Below are positions 48,509-60,380 of a stretch of DNA of 64,000 bases, piece after piece. Under the pieces are notes generated by a model. It had not been told where the DNA came from and made no database searches. It saw only the letters and a program-made list of their open reading frames with translations. Every line of letters begins with the position of its first letter. Positions within the stretch are counted from its first letter, which is position 1. Origin of the DNA: Methylobacterium sp. E-066 (GTDB lineage Bacteria; Pseudomonadota; Alphaproteobacteria; Rhizobiales; Beijerinckiaceae); the NCBI RefSeq assembly GCF_022829635.1, contig NZ_JAKSYO010000115.1, forward strand, positions 96,367 through 160,366, in the 5' to 3' direction. A program made the translations under genes and the position numbers.

Positions 48509-50062
48509 TCAGTCGGCGGTGCCGCCGATCTCGATCCGTCCGTCCAGCCCGACCACGCGGCCGAGACCGCGGACCCGGTTCAGCAGCCGGTCGCTGGCGA
48601 GGGCGGCCCAATCCTGCGGCATCCGCAGGGTAGCGCGGCCGTCCTCGACGACGAGCGGCGCGCGTGTGAGCGCGCAGTCCATGCCGGCCGAGATCGGGAA
48701 GGCGACGCGCAGCAGCGCGCCGAGGAGACGCGCCCGCTCGAACAGGCGCGGACCGGCGATGCTCCGGAGAATCGGGTTGGCCTTTTCCGGGGCTACGCCG
48801 CTATGGCGCAGCGACACCGACAGGGCGAGATAGGCCCGCCCGGGGTGATCCACCCCCACGAAGGCGGCGTTCTGGATCGCCGCGATGCTCTGCTCGTCAC
48901 GGTAATCGGGATGGGCTCGCCAGCCGACATCCGAAAGGAGACAGCCCGCATGGCGCAGGCGACGCTCGTCCGCCGTCTCGGGGCCGTCGAGCGTCGCCAC
49001 GAACCGGTCCGTCCAGGCGATCAACTCCTCCCCGTGGCGGGGCGAGCGGGCGCGCAGGGCGTTGAACTCCGCCGCAGAGGCGAGAAGCGGATCGATCAGG
49101 CGCGTATCGCGGTCGAGCTGCTCGAACAGCAGCCCCTCCCGCACCCCCGAGGCCGAGATCGCGATCTCCCGCGGGCGCCCGACCCGGATGATCTCTTCGA
49201 GGACCACCGCGCCGTAGGCCAGGAGCGGGCGCCGCGCCTCGGAGATCGTATCCAAGTCCGGGAGCAGCCCGACCTCCGTCTGCTCGACGATCTGGAGGAA
49301 GCTCATCTCGTCGGTGGGCTCGACAGAGTAGCCGTGCATCACGTGGACGGGATAGCCGCGCGCCGCCTGGTGCAGCCGCGCCAGGGCGCGCCAGGTGCCG
49401 CCGACCGCGTAGAACGTCCGCCCGCGCAGGGTCTCGAGCTGCGGCTCGGCCTTGCGCATGTGCTCACGCACGATCTTGGCGGCCTTCTTGATCGATCCGC
49501 CGGACAGGTCCTGCAAAGCGAGGCCGCCGAGCGGCATGGTCACGCCCTGCCCGACCACGGTGCCGCGCACGTCCACCAGTTCGAGGGATCCGCCACCCAT
49601 GTCGCCGACGACGCCGTTCGGCGCGTGGAAGCCCGAGATCACGCCCATGGCGGACAATTCCGCCTCCCGGCGACCCGACAGGAGCTGGATCTCCTGGCCG
49701 CAGGCGGCTTCCGCTGCGCGCAGGAAGTCGGGGCCGTTCTCGGCGTCCCGGGCCGCCGCGGTCGCCAGCACGAACACCCGGCCGACGCGCATCGTCTCAC
49801 ACAGCACCCGGAAGCGGCCCAGGGCGGTCAGCGCACGGTTGACTGCGTCCTCGTTGAGCCGGCCGGTGGTCAGGACGTTGCGGCCCAGGCCGCACAGGAC
49901 CTTCTCGTTGTAGAGCGGCGTCGGCGCGCGGCTCAGACCGTCATAGGCGACCAGCCGGACCGAGTTCGAGCCGATATCGATGATCGCCACCGGCGGCCGC
50001 AGGTCGCGCGACGGCCTGTCCGCGGAATGCGCGAGGGTGAGGTTGGCGCGAGGGCTGCCCAA
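48509..50062 (-). CDS. ppx: Exopolyphosphatase (Ppx/GppA family)
   Basis: About 517 residues if it starts at TTG 50062, which has AAGGA upstream. VAIIDIGSNSVRLV starts the conserved ASKHA ATPase-like fold, followed by GLGRNVL, FVLATAAARDA, GVVGDMGGGSLELV and GGTWRALARL. An HD-like C-terminal domain includes LSDVGWRAHPDYR. It hydrolyses polyphosphate or pppGpp. The frame extends to 50320 or 50332, but that stretch reads like intergenic DNA. It lies directly downstream of ppk on the same strand, the usual ppk-ppx pairing. Confidence 0.9.
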   Translation of the reverse strand: MGSPRANLTLAHSADRPSRDLRPPVAIIDIGSNSVRLVAYDGLSRAPTPLYNEKVLCGLGRNVLTTGRLNEDAVNRALTALGRFRVLCETMRVGRVFVLATAAARDAENGPDFLRAAEAACGQEIQLLSGRREAELSAMGVISGFHAPNGVVGDMGGGSLELVDVRGTVVGQGVTMPLGGLALQDLSGGSIKKAAKIVREHMRKAEPQLETLRGRTFYAVGGTWRALARLHQAARGYPVHVMHGYSVEPTDEMSFLQIVEQTEVGLLPDLDTISEARRPLLAYGAVVLEEIIRVGRPREIAISASGVREGLLFEQLDRDTRLIDPLLASAAEFNALRARSPRHGEELIAWTDRFVATLDGPETADERRLRHAGCLLSDVGWRAHPDYRDEQSIAAIQNAAFVGVDHPGRAYLALSVSLRHSGVAPEKANPILRSIAGPRLFERARLLGALLRVAFPISAGMDCALTRAPLVVEDGRATLRMPQDWAALASDRLLNRVRGLGRVVGLDGRIEIGGTAD

Positions 50063-50332
50063 ACGTCCGAGTCCTTGATGGGGCGTGGCCGGCCGGACCG
50101 GCAAGCCGCGCGTGCAATCCGGAGCCGCAACCGAACTCGGCTCCAGGTCGATGATGCGATGCGCTTGCGGCCGAACCGAAATCCTTGGCGTCGGCGAATG
50201 CTCTAAGCCCAATCGGACCGGCAGGGCAACGTTTCGGCCGCCCGGCTGTCCGGCCGGGCGCAGAGTCCTCACGCAGAACTGCACAACACGTTTGCGAAAC
50301 CTGTCGAGTTTCCTGCGCATCTGTCGGCGCAC

Positions 50333-52894
<2,562 letters not shown>

Positions 52895-52985
52895 TCCGAT
52901 TCCTGTCCCTGCCGATCGCGGCGCGTTTAGCATTCTACACCCGTAGCTTTCACGACGCTTTCGTGACGGCCGCCGGGTACCGATT

Positions 52986-53696
52986 TTATGCGTCCGCGTC
53001 GGCCTCGTCGTCGAAGCCCATGCGTCGTAGCACGGCCAGCGCCAGCGGTCGGCTGATCCGCCGTCCACGCCCGAGGGCGTCCCGGTCCAGCTCGGCGACC
53101 AGATCGCGGGCCCGGCCGAGGGACCGGTCGATCCGCAGGGCCAGCGCCTCGATCACGCTGAGATCGACCACCAATTGCCGGTCCACGAACAGCTTGACCA
53201 GGACGGCGCGCAGCAGCGCATCGTCCGGCGCGTCGATGGCGATGCTGGGCGCGAGGCGAAGCCGCGAGCGCAGATCGGGCGTCGCCAGCCCGAGCGCATC
53301 GATCCCGGCCGCGCTGGTCAGCAGGACCGGGCAGGCCAGCTCGCGGGCGCGGTTGAGCAGGTGGAACAGGGCGGATTCGTCCCGGCCCGCGTCCCGGTCG
53401 ATGTCCTCGACGACCAGAGCCCCGTTCGACACGAGGTGCTGGACCGTGTCCGCCCCGACCTCGGCCGCCGTCACCGTCCAGGCATGGGCCCGCTCCGCCC
53501 AGATCGCCGCGAGGTGGCTCTTGCCGCTGCCAGAGGGGCCGATCAGCACGAGCACGCTGTCGGGCCAGTCCGGCCAGGCCTCGACCAGGGCGTAGGCCGC
53601 CTCGTTCGCCGGCCCGACCAAAAAGTCCTCGCGGCCGTAGCGGGGATCGAGCGGCAGATCGAAGGCCAGCTGCCGGGGTGGTGCGTTCTCGCGCAT
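52986..53696 (-). CDS. hda: Hda-like DnaA regulatory protein
   Basis: 236 residues from the ATG at 53696. [38 protein letters not shown] (Walker A), [10 protein letters not shown] (Walker B-like) and [21 protein letters not shown] match the AAA+ HdaA/DnaA-paralogue family. Known: with the beta clamp it stimulates DnaA-ATP hydrolysis and limits re-initiation. A clamp-binding QLAFDL motif is at the N-terminus. It lies just downstream of the AI-2E family permease gene on the same strand. Confidence 0.9.
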   Translation of the reverse strand: MRENAPPRQLAFDLPLDPRYGREDFLVGPANEAAYALVEAWPDWPDSVLVLIGPSGSGKSHLAAIWAERAHAWTVTAAEVGADTVQHLVSNGALVVEDIDRDAGRDESALFHLLNRARELACPVLLTSAAGIDALGLATPDLRSRLRLAPSIAIDAPDDALLRAVLVKLFVDRQLVVDLSVIEALALRIDRSLGRARDLVAELDRDALGRGRRISRPLALAVLRRMGFDDEADADA

Positions 53697-53716
53697 AGGT
53701 TGCTCAAATGGGTCGG

Positions 53717-54847
53717 TCAGGATGACCGGGTACCGGTGGCCGTCAAGGTCCGACCGGCCTCGTCGTTCAGGTCGATCAGCACCGGCTGCTCGGCATGGTA
53801 CAGGCGGCTCTGGAGATAGCGCGCCAGGGCGAAGCGCACGAGCACGCCGATCGAGGCCGCCACCGGCACCGCGAGCAGCAGGCCGACGAAGCCGAACAGG
53901 GTCCCGAAGGCCAGCAGCGCGAACATCAGCCAGACCGGGTGCAGGCCGGTGGATTCGCCGACGAGCTTGGGCGCGATGACGTTGCCTTCGAGGAACTGGC
54001 CGACCAGGAACACGCCTACCGTCAGCCCGAGATGCAGCCAGTCGGAGGACGGCCAGAACTGCACCAGCGCGACGCCGACCGAGAGCAGGAAGCCGGTGAG
54101 CGTGCCGACATACGGGATGAAGGTCAGGAAGCCGGCGATCAGGCCGATCAGCACGCCGAAATTCAGCCCGACCAGCCAGAGCCCGACCGCGTAGAAGCTG
54201 CCGAGGATCAGGCAGACCAGGGTCTGCCCGCGCACGAAGCCGGTGATCGCGCCGTCGATCTGCCGGGCGAGGTCGCGCACGGTGGCCCGGTGCCGGGGCG
54301 GCACCCAGCTGTCCAGGGCCGCCATCATCCGATCCCAGTCGACCAGGATGTAGAAGGCGACCACCGGGGTCACGACCAACAGCGAGGCGATCGAGATCAG
54401 GGCCTGGCTGCCCGACCAGATCGACTTGAGGAAGGCGAGGAGCCAGGCGCCGCCCTGGGTCGCCAGGGTGCCGACCGAGGATTGCAGCTCGGTCAGCACG
54501 TTGTCGCCGCCGACCCGCTCCAGGACCGGGCCGGCGCGTTCGGCGATGATCCCCTGGAGCCGCGAGACCATGCCGGGCAGCGCGTTGACCAGGCCGGCCA
54601 TCTGGTTGGCGGTCAGCGGAATCAGGATCAGCAGCGACACGATCAGTGCCAGGACGAATAGCGCCAGGATCAGGAGGCTCGCGGCCAGGCGGCCGAGGCC
54701 CAGGCGCTCCAGCCGGTCGGCCAGGGGATCGAGCAGGTACGCGAGCGCAATGCCGGCCACGAAGGGCAGCATCACCTCCCGGAGCAGGTAGACGAGGAGG
54801 CTCAGCGCGACGAGGGCGCCCAATCCGATGACAGCCCGTGCGCGCAT
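53717..54847 (-). CDS. AI-2E family (PerM-like) transporter
   Basis: 376 residues with about seven hydrophobic helices. VMLPFVAGIALAYLLDPLADRLERLGLGR is the N-terminal family signature. GFVRGQTLVCLILGSFYAVGL and GFLTFIPYVGTLTGFLLS follow, then a C-terminal LVGESTGLHPVWLMFALLAFGTLFGFVG. The family includes TqsA and PerM, and substrates are mostly unknown. Its end is 20 bp from the hda start, so both may be cotranscribed, a pairing common in alphaproteobacteria. It is divergent from purM. Confidence 0.92.
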   Translation of the reverse strand: MRARAVIGLGALVALSLLVYLLREVMLPFVAGIALAYLLDPLADRLERLGLGRLAASLLILALFVLALIVSLLILIPLTANQMAGLVNALPGMVSRLQGIIAERAGPVLERVGGDNVLTELQSSVGTLATQGGAWLLAFLKSIWSGSQALISIASLLVVTPVVAFYILVDWDRMMAALDSWVPPRHRATVRDLARQIDGAITGFVRGQTLVCLILGSFYAVGLWLVGLNFGVLIGLIAGFLTFIPYVGTLTGFLLSVGVALVQFWPSSDWLHLGLTVGVFLVGQFLEGNVIAPKLVGESTGLHPVWLMFALLAFGTLFGFVGLLLAVPVAASIGVLVRFALARYLQSRLYHAEQPVLIDLNDEAGRTLTATGTRSS

Positions 54848-55003
54848 GATCTCGCCCCCCGACGCTGCCTACGACGCCCTGTCGCAGAGTGGGCATCGGG
54901 CTTGTGCCGATCAAGCCTCGCGATCAAGCCCCGACGCTGCCGACTCGCGCGACGCGCTGGAAGCCGCTAGAGCGGACCCGATGATGACCGGGACGACGCT
55001 GGC

Positions 55004-56071
55004 ATGACGGCCAAGGGTGGACAGGGACTGACCTACGCGCAGGCGGGCGTCGATATCGACGCCGGCAATGCCATGGTCGAGACGATCAAGCCGCTGGTGC
55101 GCTCGACGCGGCGGCCGGGGGCGGATGCCGAGATCGGCGGATTCGGGGGCCTGTTCGATCTGAAGGCTGCGGGATTCCGCGATCCGATCCTGGTGGCGGC
55201 CAATGACGGCGTCGGGACCAAGGTCAAGATCGCCATCGAGACCGGACGGCACGACACAATCGGCATCGACCTCGTGGCGATGTGCGTCAACGACCTCGTG
55301 GTTCAGGGCGCCGAGCCGCTGTTCTTTTTGGATTATTACGCCACCGGCAAGCTGGTGCCCGGCGTCGGCGCCGACATCGTGCGCGGCATCGCCGAGGGCT
55401 GCCGGCAGGCGGGCTGCGCGCTGATCGGCGGTGAGACCGCCGAGATGCCGGGCCTCTACGACGGCTCGGATTACGACCTCGCCGGCTTCTCGGTGGGCGC
55501 GGCCGAGCGTGGCACGCTCCTGCCGAAGCCCGGCATTCGGCCGGGTGACGTGGTGCTCGGGCTCCCCTCCTCCGGGGTCCATTCCAACGGCTTCTCGCTG
55601 GTCCGCCGGATCGTCGCCAAGACCGGCCTCGGCTGGGACGCCCCGGCGCCGTTCGATCCGTCGCGCAGTCTCGGCGATGCCCTGCTGGAGCCGACCCGGA
55701 TCTACGTGAAGCCGCTCCTCGCCGCGCTGGAGGCCACCGACGGTATCCGCGCGCTGGCCCACATCACCGGCGGCGGTTTCCCCGACAACCTGCCCCGGGT
55801 GCTGCCGGACGATGTCGGCATTGCCATCGACCTCGACGCCATCACCCCGCCTCCGGTGTTCGGCTGGCTCGCCCGCGAGGGCGGCGTCGCCGAGGCGGAG
55901 ATGCTGCGGACCTTCAATTGCGGGATCGGCATGGTGGTGATCGCCGCCGCGGAGTCGGTGGACGACGTCGACGAGGCCCTGACCCGGGCGGGCGAGGCAC
56001 CGGTGCGCCTCGGCCGGATCACCGCGCGCGGATCTGAGCCCGTGACTTTCCGCGGACGCCTCGCGCTCTGA
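55004..56071 (+). CDS. purM: Phosphoribosylformylglycinamidine cyclo-ligase (AIR synthase)
   Basis: 355 residues. [18 protein letters not shown] begins the protein. [52 protein letters not shown] and [16 protein letters not shown] are diagnostic. It closes the imidazole ring of AIR using ATP, in de novo purine synthesis. It shares one base with purN. Confidence 0.97.
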   Translation: MTAKGGQGLTYAQAGVDIDAGNAMVETIKPLVRSTRRPGADAEIGGFGGLFDLKAAGFRDPILVAANDGVGTKVKIAIETGRHDTIGIDLVAMCVNDLVVQGAEPLFFLDYYATGKLVPGVGADIVRGIAEGCRQAGCALIGGETAEMPGLYDGSDYDLAGFSVGAAERGTLLPKPGIRPGDVVLGLPSSGVHSNGFSLVRRIVAKTGLGWDAPAPFDPSRSLGDALLEPTRIYVKPLLAALEATDGIRALAHITGGGFPDNLPRVLPDDVGIAIDLDAITPPPVFGWLAREGGVAEAEMLRTFNCGIGMVVIAAAESVDDVDEALTRAGEAPVRLGRITARGSEPVTFRGRLAL

Positions 56072-56721
56072 TGGCGACTTCCAGGAAGACCCGCGTCGCG
56101 GTCCTGATCTCGGGGCGCGGCTCGAACATGGTCGCGCTGATCGAGGCTGCGCAGGATCCGGCCTATCCGGCCGAGATCGTCCTGGTGCTGTCGAACCGCC
56201 CGGACGCCGCCGGCCTCGCGCGGGCGGCCGAGGCCGGGATCCCGGCTCGGGCGATCGATCACAAAGGTTTTTCGGATCGCGCCAGCTTCGATGCCGCCCT
56301 CGACGCCGAATTACGGGCGGCCGATATCGATCTCGTGTGCCTGGCCGGCTTCATGCGGATCTTCACGCCGGGCTTCGTGGCCGGCTGGGCGGGGCGGATG
56401 CTCAACATCCATCCCTCGCTCCTGCCCCTGTTCAAGGGCACGCACACGCATCAGCAGGCGCTCGACGCCGGCGTGCGGCTGCACGGCTGCACGGTCCATT
56501 TCGTGGTGCCGGAGCTCGATGCCGGGCCGATCGTGGCGCAGGCCGCGATCCCGGTGCGCCAGGGCGACGATCCGGACAGCCTCGCCGACCGGGTGATCGT
56601 CCAGGAACGCCGGCTCTACCCGGCGGTGCTGGCCCTCGTGGCCGGCGGACGCGCTCGCCTCGAAGGTGATCGCGTCGTCATCGCCGACACCGCGCCTGAG
56701 GGCGTCCTGTTCAGTCTGTAA
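56071..56721 (+). CDS. purN: Phosphoribosylglycinamide formyltransferase
   Basis: 216 residues. VAVLISGRGSNMVALIEAA is the N-terminal phosphate-binding region. LAGFMRIFTPGFV, NIHPSLLPLFKGTHTHQQALDAGV and GCTVHFVVPELDAGPIV contain the catalytic Asn-His-Asp. It formylates GAR with 10-formyl-H4F. It is in an operon with purM, a very common arrangement. The stop is followed at once by a hairpin pair. Confidence 0.97.
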   Translation: MATSRKTRVAVLISGRGSNMVALIEAAQDPAYPAEIVLVLSNRPDAAGLARAAEAGIPARAIDHKGFSDRASFDAALDAELRAADIDLVCLAGFMRIFTPGFVAGWAGRMLNIHPSLLPLFKGTHTHQQALDAGVRLHGCTVHFVVPELDAGPIVAQAAIPVRQGDDPDSLADRVIVQERRLYPAVLALVAGGRARLEGDRVVIADTAPEGVLFSL

Positions 56722-56728
56722 GGAGATC

Positions 56729-56773
56729 CCGAAGGGACAAGTCCCTTCGGCAGGGTCCGGGGCAGCGCCCCGG
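56729..56773. terminator. Double hairpin after purN
   Basis: CCGAAGGGAC/GTCCCTTCGG (56729-56750) and CCGGGGC/GCCCCGG (56757-56773). It lies between convergent genes, with no clear T-run. It shares its style with the element at 29889-29981. Confidence 0.65.
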
Positions 56774-56779
56774 GAATGA

Positions 56780-57145
56780 TCAGACCGGCCGCTGCAGCTT
56801 GCAGCTGTCCAGCGCAGACAGCGCCTTGGCGCGGGCGGAATCGTTGAAATAGCCGGTGGCCCGGTAGGCCTCGATCTCGGATTCGTCGAGGCTGCGCAGG
56901 GTCTGCTTGGCGTAGCAGCCGCAGGGGCGTTCCAGGGAGGCTTCGGGGGCGCTGGTCAGGCGGGCCTGGACGATCGTGCAGGCGTGGCGCACACGGCCTT
57001 CGAGATTGGCCTTGGTGGCGGTCTTGAGCGCGGGATCCGGCTCGTACTGCTGGAACGGGGCCGAGGATCCGCCCGCGAGGGCGGCGGTCGCGCCGATCGC
57101 GATCAGACCGGTCGCGATCAGCAGGGGCAGGCGGCGCATCGTCAT
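56780..57145 (-). CDS. Small periplasmic four-cysteine hypothetical protein
   Basis: 121 residues. A signal peptide ends near ATAALAGGSS. The mature part has cysteines in RHACTIVQ, RPCGCYAKQTL and a late DSCKLQ. The spacing C-x(~20)-CxC-x(~35)-C, with the same Leu and Ala/Glu positions, is like the protein at 27690-28052, suggesting one family. Function is unknown. It is convergent with purN and lies on the same strand as ndk. Confidence 0.65.
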   Translation of the reverse strand: MTMRRLPLLIATGLIAIGATAALAGGSSAPFQQYEPDPALKTATKANLEGRVRHACTIVQARLTSAPEASLERPCGCYAKQTLRSLDESEIEAYRATGYFNDSARAKALSALDSCKLQRPV

Positions 57146-57314
57146 GGTCTTGGCGGTCCAGAGCTGAGGTTGAATAACCTTGGCCGTTGGTCGCTCTCGG
57201 GCTTCGATCCGTCAATGACGGTCCGGACACACCCGGCGGCATTTGCCGCGCCGCCGGGTACGCCGCGCCAGGATGGCGAGCCGGTGTGCCCGACCCGCCA
57301 CCCGGGTCTCCGCC

Positions 57315-57737
57315 TCAGGCGGCGATATCGGAATCCTTGAAGAACTGCGCGATCTCGAGCTTGGCGTTCTCGGCGCTGTCCGAACCGTGCACGGTGTTCT
57401 CGCCGACCGACTCGGCGAACCGCTTGCGGATCGTGCCCTCGGCGGCCTGGGCCGGGTTCGTGGCGCCCATGACTTCGCGGTACTTGGCGACAGCGTTCTC
57501 GCCCTCAAGCACCTGCACCACCACGGGGCCGGAGGTCATGAAGCTGACGAGCTCGCCGAAGAACGGGCGCTCCTTGTGGACCTCGTAGAACTTCTCGGCC
57601 TGCTCCTGGGTCAGGCGGATGCGGCGCTGGCCGACGATGCGCAGGCCCGCCTCCTCGATCGCCGCGTTCACGGCGCCGGTCAGGTTGCGCCGGGTGGCAT
57701 CGGGCTTGAGGATCGAGAAGGTGCGCTCGGTGGCCAT
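57315..57737 (-). CDS. ndk: Nucleoside diphosphate kinase
   Basis: 140 residues, the standard length. [60 protein letters not shown] and [20 protein letters not shown] (active-site His in VHGSD) are diagnostic. It equalises NTP and dNTP pools in the cytoplasm. It is monocistronic. Confidence 0.98.
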   Translation of the reverse strand: MATERTFSILKPDATRRNLTGAVNAAIEEAGLRIVGQRRIRLTQEQAEKFYEVHKERPFFGELVSFMTSGPVVVQVLEGENAVAKYREVMGATNPAQAAEGTIRKRFAESVGENTVHGSDSAENAKLEIAQFFKDSDIAA

Positions 57738-57907
57738 GGTCTGTCCGGTCTGTCTGTGGAAAAGGCGGAGGGTGCGCGCCGGGGTGACGGGCGCATCTCA
57801 GGCGCGAAAATTTCGCTTCCGCGGCAGGCTTATAGCGGGCGGCCTACCGGGCCTCAAGCCGCGCAGTCGGCCGGACCGGGCTCGTGCCCCGCGACGAGGG
57901 CGGACGA

Positions 57908-58321
57908 TCAGACGGTCGCGATGCGAACTTTGGCGGTCGGCTTCGAGGCCTTCTTCGTGGCACCCGCCGTCTTGCGCGGGCCTGGCGTCGGGATGGCGAA
58001 GGTCGCATCCGGCTTTCCGGGCAGGCTGACGACGATCCTGACCTCTCCGCCGAGCGCGGACGCGATACGGGCGATCGTCGAGACCTGCATGTCGGCGGAC
58101 GGGTTTCGTTCGAGCTTGGCGACGTAGGCTTGAGAGGTCTCCAGCGCCTGCGCCAACTCGGCCTGCGTCAGCCCCACGTCGCGCCGAAACTGCGCGAGGG
58201 TTCGGCTTTCCTGGATGAGCTGGTCCGCATGGGCGTGGATCTCGGCCTGATCTTCGGTGGAGAACTCGGCCAGGATGTCGGCGAGCGGTACGGGGGTGCC
58301 GGGCTTTGCATCGTCCATCAT
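57908..58321 (-). CDS. XRE-family transcriptional regulator
   Basis: 137 residues from the ATG at 58321 (a second ATG follows at once). The HTH is RRDVGLTQAELAQALETSQAYVAKLERNPSADMQVSTIARIASALGG, around residues 55-100. The helix-turn-helix and the EVRIVVSLP tail resemble HigA/antitoxin-type XRE proteins. The last ~30 residues are Lys/Ala/Thr-rich. No toxin gene is visible directly upstream or downstream, so it is an orphan or a solitary regulator. Confidence 0.82.
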   Translation of the reverse strand: MMDDAKPGTPVPLADILAEFSTEDQAEIHAHADQLIQESRTLAQFRRDVGLTQAELAQALETSQAYVAKLERNPSADMQVSTIARIASALGGEVRIVVSLPGKPDATFAIPTPGPRKTAGATKKASKPTAKVRIATV

Positions 58322-58589
58322 CGCTTCGGCTTCCTTGTGCCGCTGCGCCGTGTCCCAGCATCCCATTGTGCGGCCGCATCGCGAGAACCGCAGCGTTCTG
58401 CGTCGTGCACGACGTCTCCGCGTCTCAGTTGTCCACCGTTGGGCGCTTTTGCCAACAGGCGAAACAAGCGCGGCCGTGGCTCCGCCGCAACACCGCCGAA
58501 AAATCGCCTGATTGCGACGGCTCTCTCGACCCAAGCCGATTTCGTCCACCTCTCAGGCGCCCTCGGTGCCCTAAACTCGGAGACGAACC

Positions 58590-59054
58590 ATGCGCCTCGC
58601 CCTCAGCGCCACCCTCCTCCTCGCCGGCCTGTCGGCCGCCGCCGCCGATACCGGGAAGGATCCGTCCGGTACTTGGCTCACCGGGGATGGCCGCGCCAAG
58701 ATCCGGATCGACCGCTGCGGCCCCGGTCAGAAGCTCGTCTGCGGCAAGGTCGTCTGGCTGAAAGCGCCGACCGCCGAGAACGGCGCCGCGAAGACCGACC
58801 TGAAGAATCCCGATCCGAAGAAGCGCAGCCGCCCGGTGATCGGCCTGCAGCTCATCGACGGCCTGAAGCCCGACGAGGAGAAGTTCACCGGCGAACTCTA
58901 CAACGTCGAGGAGGGCAAGATTTACACCGTCAGCCTCGAGCGCGAGAGCGAGGCCGAACTCAGCGTCTCGGGCTGCATGCTCAAGGTGCTGTGCGGCTCC
59001 CAGACCTGGACCCGAGTGCCGGACGTGAACCAGCAGGCCGCCAACAAGAACTGA
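58590..59054 (+). CDS. Secreted DUF2147 domain protein
   Basis: 154 residues. A signal peptide ends near LSAAAADT. The mature part matches DUF2147: GTWLTGDGRAKIRIDRCGPG, LVCGKVVWLK, RPVIGLQLIDGLKPDEEKFTGELYNVEEGKIYTV, then SGCMLKVLCGSQTWTRV. It is a beta-barrel-like periplasmic domain with four cysteines that may form disulfides. No established function. Confidence 0.85.
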   Translation: MRLALSATLLLAGLSAAAADTGKDPSGTWLTGDGRAKIRIDRCGPGQKLVCGKVVWLKAPTAENGAAKTDLKNPDPKKRSRPVIGLQLIDGLKPDEEKFTGELYNVEEGKIYTVSLERESEAELSVSGCMLKVLCGSQTWTRVPDVNQQAANKN

Positions 59055-59057
59055 CGC

Positions 59058-59693
59058 TCAGATCGCCGCGAGGCCGCGCTGGACGGCCGGCCTCGCCAAA
59101 ACGGTTTCCAGCCAGCGCGACACGTTCGGCAGAGCGGCGATGTCGACGCCCTGCTTGAAGTTGAGCTTCGCCCAGGTCAGCGTCGCGATGTCGGCGATGG
59201 AATAATCGCCCGCGAGATAGTCGCGGCCCTCCAGCCGACGCTCCAGGACGCCGTAGAGACGGTTGGCTTCCGCGGTGAAGCGCTCGATCGCGTAAGGCAC
59301 CTTCTCGGGGGCGTAGATCTTGAAGTGGTGCGTCTGGCCGAGCATCGGGCCGAACCCCGCCACCTGCCAGAACAGCCACTCGTCCACCGCCACCCGGGCA
59401 CGCTCGTCCTTCGGATAGAACTGCCCGGTCTTGCGCCCGAGATATTGCAGGATCGCGCCGGATTCGAACACCGTGATCGGCCGCCCATCCGGCCCGTCCG
59501 GATCGACGATCGCCGGGATCTTGTTGTTCGGTGAGATCGCCAGGAAGTCGGGCGCGAATTGCTCGTTCTTGCCGATGTTGACCGGAACCACGCGGTACGG
59601 CAGCCCGCACTCTTCGAGCATCACTGGAATCTTCCAGCCGTTCGGCGTGCTCCAGGTATGGACGTCGATCGGCTGCCCGGACACCGCTGCCAT
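59058..59693 (-). CDS. Glutathione S-transferase (YfcG/YghU-like)
   Basis: 211 residues from the ATG at 59693. The N-terminal thioredoxin-like domain has VHTWSTPNGWKIPVMLEECGLPY, KIPAIVDPDG (cis-Pro) and VFESGAILQYLG (Glu-Ser glutathione site). The C-terminal helical domain follows, with DYLAGDYSIADIAT. The Thr-Pro-Asn motif in place of an N-terminal Tyr or Cys is typical of Nu-class YfcG-type disulfide oxidoreductases. It is convergent with the DUF2147 gene, 3 bp apart. Confidence 0.92.
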   Translation of the reverse strand: MAAVSGQPIDVHTWSTPNGWKIPVMLEECGLPYRVVPVNIGKNEQFAPDFLAISPNNKIPAIVDPDGPDGRPITVFESGAILQYLGRKTGQFYPKDERARVAVDEWLFWQVAGFGPMLGQTHHFKIYAPEKVPYAIERFTAEANRLYGVLERRLEGRDYLAGDYSIADIATLTWAKLNFKQGVDIAALPNVSRWLETVLARPAVQRGLAAI

Positions 59694-59928
59694 CGTGATC
59701 TGCTCCTCGACCGATCGCACGGCGGCGCGGCGATCCCCCGCCGATCTCGGACACTCCCGGCAGTGAAGACGATTTCCCGGCCACGCTCAAGGGTGCCGCA
59801 CGCGCACGCCTCGCGTTTCTGAGAAGGCGACTATCGGCTGTTGGCGAATGCCGCTGCGCTCTTGTGCGCAGCGTGAGGGCGCGGTGAGATCGCGACCCGG
59901 AACCGTTGCGATTCCGGGGGGATTCTCG

Positions 59929-60228
59929 ATGATCGACCGTCTTATGCGGATCGCGGTGTTCGCCGCGCCGCTTCTCATGGCCCAGCCGCTCCTTGCGAAG
60001 GAGACACCCGGGCAGGCACCGACCGCCGGTGAGGCGCCAGCCGCCGCGCCGGCCGCGCCCGCGGCCAAGGCACCGAGCCCCGGGCAGAGCGCTGCCCGGG
60101 AGCGGCAGAAGACGTGCGGCGCACAATGGCGCGGGCTCACCGATACGCAGAAGGCTGCACAAGGTCCCAAGTGGCCGCAATTCTGGAGCAGCTGCAACAA
60201 GCGCTTGAAAGGCGGCGACAAAGCCTGA
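59929..60228 (+). CDS. Small secreted hypothetical protein
   Basis: 99 residues from the ATG at 59929. A signal peptide ends at PLLAKET, then an Ala/Pro-rich linker leads to a compact C-terminal part with KTCGAQWRGLTDTQKAAQG and WPQFWSSCNKRLKGG. The Cys-Trp / Trp-Cys pattern is common in small alphaproteobacterial secreted proteins of unknown role. An 8-bp hairpin (59852-59873) lies 55 bp upstream of the start. Confidence 0.65.
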   Translation: MIDRLMRIAVFAAPLLMAQPLLAKETPGQAPTAGEAPAAAPAAPAAKAPSPGQSAARERQKTCGAQWRGLTDTQKAAQGPKWPQFWSSCNKRLKGGDKA

Positions 60229-60380
60229 CTTTGAGGCGAACCGTCGCGCTTCTCGTTCGTTTCCGAAGCTGGAACAGGCGCGAGCGGGAATCGGCGCGGA
60301 TATGACGGATCGGCAGGCGTCCTGGCCGTCTACGGCTTGCGTGCGAGGTCCAGGCCGGATTGCACGGGTTCGCCCACGGC

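Noticed and set aside
50063..50332. N-terminal extension of Ppx to the GTG at 50332
   Set aside because: The stretch has no similarity to Ppx and looks like intergenic DNA. A TTG at 50062 with AAGGA upstream fits the family length better.
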